Shown here piece after piece: positions 51,251 through 57,370 of a DNA stretch of 57,370 nucleotides. Source of the DNA: Hyphomicrobiales bacterium (lineage in GTDB: Bacteria > Pseudomonadota > Alphaproteobacteria > Rhizobiales > Rhizobiaceae); assembly GCA_900468065.1 (NCBI GenBank), contig UBTA01000002.1, forward strand, positions 1-57,370, written 5' to 3'. Made by a program: the position numbers and the translations under genes. Under the pieces are notes generated by a model. That model did not search any database. It was not told where the DNA came from and saw only the letters and a list, made by a program, of their open reading frames with translations. Numbering within the stretch: the stretch's first letter is position 1; each line of letters starts with the position of its first letter.

Positions 51251-51667
51251 GACGTGTTCCAAGTGAACGCAGTCACCTGGCGCCGCAAGACGCCGATGAC
51301 TGACGATTGGGCCTGACGGGTGCAGGCGGTTCATTTTTGGGAACGCTGGCCGAGCCATGCTTGAAACGCAGGGACGGCGTGTGCTTGACCACCTGGACGA
51401 TTATTCGTCCACCTATTTACTCCGCCACTGAGCGGATCAAGGGAAGCGGTCGCTTTTCGCGATGTCCCTCTTTACGCCAGACGATTATATGCGGCAAGTC
51501 TCTTTATTAGCCAGGCAAGAGCTACAGACGGCCTGCGAACGGTCCCTTTGGGTTGTTCGCGGCCGCTATTTTGCGAAGGTAGACGTGGTGTTTAAATCGC
51601 GATGATGCCGCGCTTCATAGCGGTCAATTTCCCCAATGCCTTCGGCTGGCAGGCATGGCAATAGCGC
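51251..51667. other. intergenic region between the MFS and GntR genes
   Basis: About 415 bases without a gene. An inverted repeat TGGACGA-TTAT-TCGTCCA (51394-51411) lies roughly 145 bp upstream of the MFS start and could be an operator or the stem of a hairpin. Nothing else was recognised. Confidence 0.4.
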
Positions 51668-52315
51668 CTATTTTGGCGTATCGGCCGGCTGGCGGATATG
51701 CAGGGCGATAAGCCGCTTCAACTCCTCCGCGTCACGGGCTTCGAGCGCATCGATCATCATGTGATGCTCGCGGCCGGATTTCTCTATTCGCGCCCGGGTC
51801 CGCCATTGCGACACCGGCGCTGATGAGGTGCGCTGACGAATTTCGGAGACCAGATCCACCAGTTCCTGATTATCCCCCAGAAGCAGCAATTCGCGGTGGA
51901 AGGCCAGATTGGCCTCATAATGCTCTAAGATAGTACCCGTCAGGGTCATCTCGTCGAAATATCTCGCAAGCCCGCGCAATGTGGCGATGCTGTCGGGAGT
52001 TGCGTTGACCACCATCCTGTCCGCAACGGCGGTTTCCAGAATGACGCGGATATCGCTGACTTCCTTCGCGCGCCGGTCGTCCGGCTGATAGACGTGATAG
52101 CCGCGATTGGGCACATGGGCCACCAGCCGCTTCTGCGAGAGGCGATCGAGCGCACGGCGCACTTCCGGTCTTGTGCAGTCATACCGGCGCTCGAGATCGA
52201 TCTGTTTCAGCCATGTGCCTGCGGGCAGCATGCCCGTCAGGATGTCTTGAAGAACAAGTTCGGTGACGTCCCGCTCTTCGGATACGGCCGCCGTGTCACT
52301 TTGAACTTCGCTCAT
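51668..52315 (-). CDS. GntR family regulator, FCD subfamily
   Basis: A 215-residue FadR-type regulator. The winged helix reads DLERRYDCTRPEVRRALDRL then KRLVAHVPNRGYHVY; the FCD domain has YEANLAFHRELLLLGDN and EHHMMIDALEARD with the expected His residues. The ATG at 52315 follows AGGAAA; a 63-codon extension of the frame overlaps the divergent promoter and is rejected. It faces the M20D amidohydrolase gene across 187 bp holding the palindrome ATTGGCGCCAAT. Confidence 0.9.
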   Translation of the reverse strand: MSEVQSDTAAVSEERDVTELVLQDILTGMLPAGTWLKQIDLERRYDCTRPEVRRALDRLSQKRLVAHVPNRGYHVYQPDDRRAKEVSDIRVILETAVADRMVVNATPDSIATLRGLARYFDEMTLTGTILEHYEANLAFHRELLLLGDNQELVDLVSEIRQRTSSAPVSQWRTRARIEKSGREHHMMIDALEARDAEELKRLIALHIRQPADTPK

Positions 52316-52455
52316 GAATGTTTCCTGTTGTCGTCGACCGGCGTCGCGTGCCGGCCGGTGTCTTTCTTGTAACCGATTTTGGGCAGTTGCAACGCAGATG
52401 GCCCGATTAAAATTATTCATCGGCGCCAGTTGCGCAATCCATTTTTGTATCCTAA

Positions 52456-52467
52456 ATTGGCGCCAAT
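52456..52467. promoter_or_regulatory. palindrome ATTGGCGCCAAT, candidate GntR operator
   Basis: Perfect 12-bp palindrome about 36 bp before the amidohydrolase start. A related core (CGGCGCCAG) occurs at 52421-52429, and ATTGGTAAC follows directly. Location between a GntR gene and its divergent operon suits an operator that represses both. Confidence 0.5.
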
Positions 52468-52502
52468 ATTGGTAACTATAAGACAAGCGAGTCCCCAACG
52501 CC

Positions 52503-53930
52503 ATGAAAAACTCCGATTCCGTCTGGGATTTCGTCGAAGCGAAACGCGAGGCTTTCTTTGCGCTCAGCGATCGTGTCTGGGACGCGCCTGAAACAAACTA
52601 TGAGGAATTCCACGCGTGTGACGAGCATACGCGCCTGTTGATCGAGGAAGGTTTCCGCGTTGAGCGCAATGTGGCGGGCCTTCCCACAGCCGTCATGGGT
52701 GAAGCCGGCGAGGGTGGTCCCGTAATTGCCATTCTCGGTGAGTTCGATGCCTTGCCTGGTCTCAGCCAGGAAGCCGGCGTCGCCGAGGAACGGCCGCTCG
52801 TCTCGGGTGGCAATGGTCATGCCTGCGGTCACAACCTTTTGGGCTCCGGCTCGATGATGGCCGCTGCCGCGGTCAAGGATTTCCTTGCGGCCAACGGCCT
52901 GAAAGGGAGGGTGCGTTATTACGGTTGCCCCGCCGAGGAAGGTGGTTCCTCCAAGGGCTTCATGGTGCGGGCTGGTGTTTTCGATGACGTGGATATTGCC
53001 ATATCCTGGCACCCGGCGGCGTTTTCCGGCGTCAATAACCCCATCTCGCTCGCCTGCAACGAATTGAACTTCCACTTCGCCGGCCGTGCCTCGCACGCGT
53101 CAGCGACGCCGCATCTCGGCCGCAGCGCACTTGATGCCGTCGAGTTGATGAATGTCGGGGCAAACTACATGCGCGAGCACATGCCGTCGTCGGCGCGCAT
53201 CCATTATGCAATCACCGATGCCGGGGGCGCGGCGCCGAATGTCGTCCAGGCCCGGGCTACGGTGCGCTATCTGATCCGTGCGCGGACGCTGACCGAATTG
53301 TTGGGCCTGGTTGAGCGCGTCAAGAAGATTGCCGAGGGCGCTGCCCTGATGACCGAAACTACGGTGCGCAGCGAAGTGGTCAGCGGTGATGCCAATCTGG
53401 TTGGTAATACACCGCTTGAGGAATGCATGTTCGCAAACCTCCAGCGTCTAGGACCTCCTGCTTTTGATGCTGCCGACAATGCTGCCGCGCTGAAATTCCA
53501 GCAGACATTCTCGCAGCAAGACATTGCAGCCTCCTATGCCCGCTTCGGCATCAAGCCGAAAAAGGGGCAGGCGCTCTGCGATTTCATCTATCCGCTCGGC
53601 GGCGGTGATGGCTCGATCGTCGGCTCGACCGATGTCGGCACCGTCAGTTGGGTCGTCCCGACGGTTCAGATGCGTGGCGCAACCTATGCCATCGGCACGC
53701 CCGGCCATTCCTGGCAGCTGGTGGCGCAAGGCAAACTGCCAGCGGCGCACAAGGGCATGGAATACGCGGCCAAGGTCATGGCGAGTACAGCGCTTGACCT
53801 CATCGTCAATCCGGCTCTGATCGAAGCCGCCAAGGCGGATCACAGGGAGCGCCTCGATGGAAATCCCTTCGTCAACCCCATTCCGGATGACGTTTCTCCG
53901 CCCCTGCCAGAGAGCCCCAATGGCCGGTAA
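52503..53930 (+). CDS. M20D metallopeptidase / amidohydrolase (AbgB-like)
   Basis: Zinc-dependent amidohydrolase of 475 residues. Metal-site motifs: GHACGHNLLGSGS (Cys/His), PAEEGGSSKGFM (Glu pair) and a later GTPGHSWQL His. The dimerisation domain with FAGRASHASATPHLGRSALD is typical of M20D enzymes such as AbgB and hippurate/indole-3-acetyl-amino-acid hydrolases, which split amides linking an acyl or aryl group to an amino acid. It is the first gene of the operon with a polar-amino-acid-type transporter, so the substrate is probably an imported N-acyl amino acid or opine-like conjugate. Confidence 0.9.
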   Translation: MKNSDSVWDFVEAKREAFFALSDRVWDAPETNYEEFHACDEHTRLLIEEGFRVERNVAGLPTAVMGEAGEGGPVIAILGEFDALPGLSQEAGVAEERPLVSGGNGHACGHNLLGSGSMMAAAAVKDFLAANGLKGRVRYYGCPAEEGGSSKGFMVRAGVFDDVDIAISWHPAAFSGVNNPISLACNELNFHFAGRASHASATPHLGRSALDAVELMNVGANYMREHMPSSARIHYAITDAGGAAPNVVQARATVRYLIRARTLTELLGLVERVKKIAEGAALMTETTVRSEVVSGDANLVGNTPLEECMFANLQRLGPPAFDAADNAAALKFQQTFSQQDIAASYARFGIKPKKGQALCDFIYPLGGGDGSIVGSTDVGTVSWVVPTVQMRGATYAIGTPGHSWQLVAQGKLPAAHKGMEYAAKVMASTALDLIVNPALIEAAKADHRERLDGNPFVNPIPDDVSPPLPESPNGR

Positions 53931-53981
53931 GCCAACCCTTCAAAACAAGGCGGCTCGCCGTCTTTCCAGACCGGATCCGTC

Positions 53982-54701
53982 ATGACCCAGCCGGGATTTC
54001 TCGATCTATTGAGTTTTGGCCCGGACGGCTGGGCAAAGGCGCTGCTCGCCGGCGCCTGGATGACGATCCTGATTGCGCTCTCCGGCTATGCGATCGGCGC
54101 CGTCATTGGCACATTCGGTGCTTGGGCGAAGATTTCCGGCGGCAAGGGCCTTCGTGTCGCGGCTGACGCCTATACGACCGTCCTGCGCGGCATACCGGAT
54201 CTTCTCGTAATCTACCTTCTCTATTTCGGCGGGAGTGCTGCAATCACATCGATCGGGAGGCTTTTCGGTGCTGATGGCTTCATCAGTTTCCCCGGGTTTC
54301 TCGCAGGCGCGCTTGCGGTCGGGATCACGTCAGGTGCGCAGCACACCGAGGTCTTTCGCGGCGCCTTCAAGGCGGTCCATCGCGGCGAGATCGAGGCGGC
54401 GATTGCCTGCGGAATGTCGCGTTCACTGCGCTTTCGCCGCATCATCGCGCCGCTCACGTTGCGCCATGCGCTGCCGGGCCTCGGCAATGTTTGGCAGGTC
54501 GTCCTGAAAGAGTCGGCCCTGGTTTCCATCACCGGCGTGGTCGAGCTCTTGCGCCAGTCGCAGATCGGCGCCGGCTCGACAGGTCTACCCTTCGATTTCT
54601 ACCTGATTGCCGGCCTGATCTATCTTGCCATTTCGACGGTCTCCAGCATCGCCATGCGCCAGGCTGAACGTCATTTCAGCCGCGGCGTGAGGAGAGGGTG
54701 A
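53982..54701 (+). CDS. ABC transporter permease (HisQ/OccQ type)
   Basis: A 239-residue polar-amino-acid permease with five helices. Segments [40 protein letters not shown], and the coupling loop [20 protein letters not shown] are characteristic. It starts 51 bp after the amidohydrolase and touches the next permease by one base (TGATG). The family includes octopine/nopaline and histidine transporters. Confidence 0.92.
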   Translation: MTQPGFLDLLSFGPDGWAKALLAGAWMTILIALSGYAIGAVIGTFGAWAKISGGKGLRVAADAYTTVLRGIPDLLVIYLLYFGGSAAITSIGRLFGADGFISFPGFLAGALAVGITSGAQHTEVFRGAFKAVHRGEIEAAIACGMSRSLRFRRIIAPLTLRHALPGLGNVWQVVLKESALVSITGVVELLRQSQIGAGSTGLPFDFYLIAGLIYLAISTVSSIAMRQAERHFSRGVRRG

Positions 54702-55426
54702 TGGATTGGGAATTTACACAGGAAACGTTCCTCAGCCTCGTTTCGGCCCTGCCCTTGACCCTGGCTCTTGCCGGCACGGCAATCGCTCTCGGCGCCATAC
54801 TGGCTCTGGCTCTGGCGCTGGCGCGCACCTCAGGCATCGTGGTGCTCGACTGGTTTGCGCGCGCCTACGTCTTCATCTTTCGCGGCACGCCGCTGCTCGT
54901 CCAGATCTTCCTCATCTATTATGGCCTAAGCCAGTTTCCCGCCGTCCGCCACAGCATTTTCTGGCCAGTCCTTCGCGACGCATACTGGTGCGCGGTGATG
55001 GCGCTGAGTCTCAACACAGCGGCCTATGCCAGCGAAATCATCCGCGGCGGCTTGCTGTCGGTTCCGCATGGACAGATGGAGGCGGCGCGCGCCTGTGGCA
55101 TGCCGCGATTGATGGTCTTCCGCCGCATCGTCCTGCCGCTGGCGATCCGCCAGGCATTGCCAGGCTACGGCAACGAGATGATCTCGATGATCAAGGCGAC
55201 GTCGCTTGCTTCGATCATCACGATCATGGAGGTCACCGGTGTTGCGGCCCGGCTCATTTCAGAAACCTACCGCGCCATCGAGGTGTTCGTCGTGGCGGGC
55301 GTCATCTACCTGGCCATCAACTTCCTTCTGACACGCCTTGTCCAGCTGGTCGAATTCAAGCTCAGCCCGCATTTGCGGCAACCGGAAAACGCCGCGCAAG
55401 CGGTTATTGCAGGAGATACGCGATGA
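54701..55426 (+). CDS. ABC transporter permease (HisM/OccM type)
   Basis: Partner permease of 241 residues: [40 protein letters not shown], coupling loop [20 protein letters not shown]. The ATG at 54701 overlaps the upstream stop and has GGAG six bases before; a GTG at 54698 is too close to it. Its end overlaps the ATPase start by ATGA. Confidence 0.92.
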   Translation: MDWEFTQETFLSLVSALPLTLALAGTAIALGAILALALALARTSGIVVLDWFARAYVFIFRGTPLLVQIFLIYYGLSQFPAVRHSIFWPVLRDAYWCAVMALSLNTAAYASEIIRGGLLSVPHGQMEAARACGMPRLMVFRRIVLPLAIRQALPGYGNEMISMIKATSLASIITIMEVTGVAARLISETYRAIEVFVVAGVIYLAINFLLTRLVQLVEFKLSPHLRQPENAAQAVIAGDTR

Positions 55427-56205
55427 ACCTTCCCTTGTCTACGGCGGGATCGCTGGCGCTGAGCGTCAGGGATCTTCACAAGCGCTTCGGCCCGATCGAG
55501 GTCCTCAAGGGAATTTCGCTGGACGCGAGGGAGGGCGAGGTCGTTTCGATCCTCGGCTCCTCTGGATCCGGAAAATCAACCTTTCTGCGCTGCATCAACA
55601 TGCTGGAAACGCCCGATTCCGGCAGCGTGACGGTCGGAAACGAAACCATCCGGATGCTGCCCGCCCGCAACGGCAAGAGCAAACCGGCCGACATAGCGCA
55701 GGTGGACCGCGTCCGCTCAAAGCTCGGAATGGTGTTCCAGAGCTTCAACCTTTGGACCCATAAGACCGTTCTGGAGAATATTATCGAGGCCCCGGTGCAC
55801 GTGCAGAAAAGGCCACGCAAGGAGTGCATCGAGGAGGCTGAGGTGCTGCTGGCAAAGGTCGGCATTGCCGACAAGCGTAAGCAGTATCCATCGCATCTCT
55901 CCGGCGGCCAGCAGCAGCGTGCAGCGATTGCCCGTGCGCTGGCCATGCGGCCTGATGTGATGCTGTTCGATGAACCGACCTCGGCGCTCGATCCGGAGCT
56001 GGTGGGGGAGGTGCTGCGTGTCATGCGGTCACTCGCCGAAGAGGGGCGCACCATGCTGATCGTCACGCACGAGATGGGTTTTGCCCGTGATGTCTCCAGT
56101 CGCGTGATCTTCCTGCACAAGGGGCTGGTCGAGGAGGACGGTAGCCCGAAGGACGTTTTTGAAAATTCCAGATCCGACCGTTTCCGGCAGTTCATCAAAG
56201 GATGA
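55423..56205 (+). CDS. ABC transporter ATP-binding protein (HisP/OccP type)
   Basis: A 260-residue ATPase with Walker [10 protein letters not shown]-loop [10 protein letters not shown], signature LSGGQQQR, Walker [14 protein letters not shown] and switch THEMGFARD. An insert after the first strand pair ([20 protein letters not shown]) is typical of the OccP/HisP group. Start at 55423 by overlap with the permease stop and GGAG upstream. Confidence 0.94.
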   Translation: MNLPLSTAGSLALSVRDLHKRFGPIEVLKGISLDAREGEVVSILGSSGSGKSTFLRCINMLETPDSGSVTVGNETIRMLPARNGKSKPADIAQVDRVRSKLGMVFQSFNLWTHKTVLENIIEAPVHVQKRPRKECIEEAEVLLAKVGIADKRKQYPSHLSGGQQQRAAIARALAMRPDVMLFDEPTSALDPELVGEVLRVMRSLAEEGRTMLIVTHEMGFARDVSSRVIFLHKGLVEEDGSPKDVFENSRSDRFRQFIKG

Positions 56206-56256
56206 GCGCTGGGACACTTTCAACAAACAACCGATCAAAAAAAGGGGAATGCAATC

Positions 56257-57114
56257 ATGAAATCCATCAGATCAATCTTCAAGGCGGCCTGCTTTTCGGC
56301 GCTGATGCTGGCCTCCGCCGGTGCGCACGCGGAAGAGAAGAAATGGACGCATGTGACGATCGCGACCGAAGGCGCCTTCAAGCCCTATAACTTCACCAAG
56401 CCCGACGGCACGCTGGATGGCTATGAGATCGAACTGACAAAATATCTCTGCGACCATATGAAGGTGGAGTGCGAAATCGTCGTCCAGAATTTTGACGGCA
56501 TGATCCCGGCGCTGAACGCAGGAAAATTCGATGCGATCATTTCCGGCATGTCGGCGACCGAAAAGCGCGAAAAGGTCATCGACTTCAGCAATTCCTACGG
56601 CTCGACCGGTCAGGCCTTTGCCACGCTGAAATCGAGCCCCCTGGCCGCAATGCCGTCGAAGGGCGAAGTTTTCTCGCTTGCGTCCAACGAAGACGGTGCC
56701 ATGAGCATTCTCGAGACGATCAAGCCGCTCTTGCAGGGCAAGATCATCGGCGTGCAGATCGCCTCGACCGGCGCTTCCTTCGTCGAGAAATACCTCAAGG
56801 GTGTGGTAGAGGTCCGCGAATACAAGACCACGGAAGAGCATGATCTCGATCTGGCCGCCGGCCGCGTCGATCTCGTCATGGCGTCGATGGCCTACCTGAC
56901 GACGGCATCCGAAAAGCCAGGCAACGAGGATATGACGACGGCCGGCCCGCGCTTCCAGGGCGGCTTCCTCGGGCGCGGTAGCTCGGTTGGCCTGCGCAAG
57001 ACAGACCCTGAACTCAAGGCCTTGTTCAACGCCGCGATCGCGGCTGCGAAGGCAGACGGCACGATCAAGACATTGTCTGAGAAATGGTTCGGGTTCGACG
57101 TCACACCGCTTTGA
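56257..57114 (+). CDS. polar amino acid/opine-type ABC transporter binding protein
   Basis: Periplasmic binding protein, 285 residues, with a Sec signal peptide (FKAACFSALMLASAGAHA, then EEKKW). Core motifs GAFKPYNFTKPDGTLDGYEI, LNAGKFDAIISGMSAT and the EKREKVIDFSNSY segment match the OccT/NocT/HisJ family. It is the last gene of the operon and is followed by a strong hairpin. Its ligand is probably the amide substrate of the M20D enzyme. Confidence 0.93.
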   Translation: MKSIRSIFKAACFSALMLASAGAHAEEKKWTHVTIATEGAFKPYNFTKPDGTLDGYEIELTKYLCDHMKVECEIVVQNFDGMIPALNAGKFDAIISGMSATEKREKVIDFSNSYGSTGQAFATLKSSPLAAMPSKGEVFSLASNEDGAMSILETIKPLLQGKIIGVQIASTGASFVEKYLKGVVEVREYKTTEEHDLDLAAGRVDLVMASMAYLTTASEKPGNEDMTTAGPRFQGGFLGRGSSVGLRKTDPELKALFNAAIAAAKADGTIKTLSEKWFGFDVTPL

Positions 57115-57121
57115 AAATCCA

Positions 57122-57151
57122 GAGCAAGCGCCAAACTCCTGGCGCTTGCTC
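57122..57151 (+). terminator. strong hairpin after the binding-protein gene
   Basis: Perfect 12-bp stem GAGCAAGCGCCA / TGGCGCTTGCTC with a six-base loop, starting eight bases after the stop codon. No T run follows, so termination may need Rho or the hairpin may shield the mRNA end; it also sits at the convergent end with the reductase-like gene at the edge. Confidence 0.6.
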
Positions 57152-57227
57152 GCACGGCATCAATGTTCGGCTGGGCCGCAGTTGACGAGCGGAGAGTGGC
57201 CGCAGGACCCCTGTCAGCGCAACATTG

Positions 57228-57370
57228 TCATGACGTCCTGCCTTCACGCCAATAGGCGACGACGAGATGGTGCTCGTTTTTCAGTTTCCAGGTTTGGCGC
57301 GCGAGCTGCCGGATGGTTTTGAAGGCTGCGAATTCGCAGGCGGCCCAAACGTAAATGCTTTGATCGGCTT
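57228..57370 (-). CDS. siderophore-interacting protein (ViuB/SIP-like) C-terminal fragment
   Basis: Only the last 47 codons are in the window; the 5' part lies beyond the right edge. The visible end reads QSIYVWAACEFAAFKTIRQL, then LKNEHHLVVAYWREG, the C-terminal pattern of FAD-dependent siderophore-interacting ferric reductases (VWAAGE...LR...VAGYWRxG). These enzymes release iron from imported ferric siderophores, so the gene may serve the petrobactin-type locus, although an unrelated transport operon separates them. In these proteins Gly-Glu usually follows WAA; here it is Cys-Glu. Confidence 0.7.
   Translation of the reverse strand, partial: ADQSIYVWAACEFAAFKTIRQLARQTWKLKNEHHLVVAYWREGRTS

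Noticed and set aside
54706..55422. Upstream extension of the HisP-type ATPase frame
   Set aside because: Shadow of the second permease; the true start overlaps that gene's stop by ATGA.

Overview
The window looks like an accessory region, possibly a secondary replicon, of a Rhizobiaceae member (Rhizobium/Agrobacterium-like alphaproteobacterium). The reasons are a high-GC coding style, many ABC-transporter plus catabolic operons each with its own FCD-type GntR regulator, a DUF982 protein, DUF2218, and an alphaproteobacterial autotransporter. No rRNA, tRNA, CRISPR array, intact transposase or replication gene was seen. All assignments come from reading the sequence and recalled family knowledge; no database search was run.

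Layout. 1-4.5 kb: a short-chain dehydrogenase running off the left edge, a divergent LysR regulator, two small hypothetical genes, then a decayed stretch with remnants of a CapA-family gene and a LysR gene. 4.5-13.6 kb: a hexuronate module. uxuA and its GntR regulator face uxaC, a Tat-exported binding protein, an ATPase, two permeases and a uxuB-type oxidoreductase; the three enzymes convert D-glucuronate to 2-keto-3-deoxygluconate. 13.6-16.6 kb: a large autotransporter with internal repeats. 16.8-17.7 kb: DUF982 and a hypothetical protein. 17.8-31.7 kb: a catabolic island with four amidohydrolases, a complete Dpp/Opp-type transporter, a flavin reductase, an Asp/Glu-hydantoin racemase and a GntR repressor. 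Its three control regions share an ATTGTNNACAAT operator, and in two of them the operator overlaps a TTGACA -35 box. Two of the amidohydrolases are paralogues that lack the usual HxH metal motif.

31.9-34.1 kb: a PepSY-like secreted protein, a 29-residue membrane protein whose ribosome-binding site lies inside a near-perfect hairpin, a DEDDh exonuclease and a 3-methyladenine glycosylase. 34.1-49.1 kb: the most striking block, one long same-strand array for a petrobactin-type siderophore. Reading from its 5' end it runs: FecI-like sigma factor, FecR-like anti-sigma, TonB receptor, DUF2218, AsbA, AsbB, AsbC, an AsbD-AsbE fusion, AsbF (3-dehydroshikimate dehydratase), and a ferric-siderophore ABC transporter (binding protein, two permeases, ATPase). 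Two copies of an identical-spacing promoter motif precede fecR and the receptor, consistent with the sigma factor driving both. 50.0-51.3 kb: an MFS exporter in the same orientation. 51.7-57.1 kb: a GntR regulator divergent from an M20D amidohydrolase and a polar-amino-acid/opine-type ABC transporter, closed by a strong hairpin. The right edge holds the C-terminal end of a siderophore-interacting-protein-like reductase.
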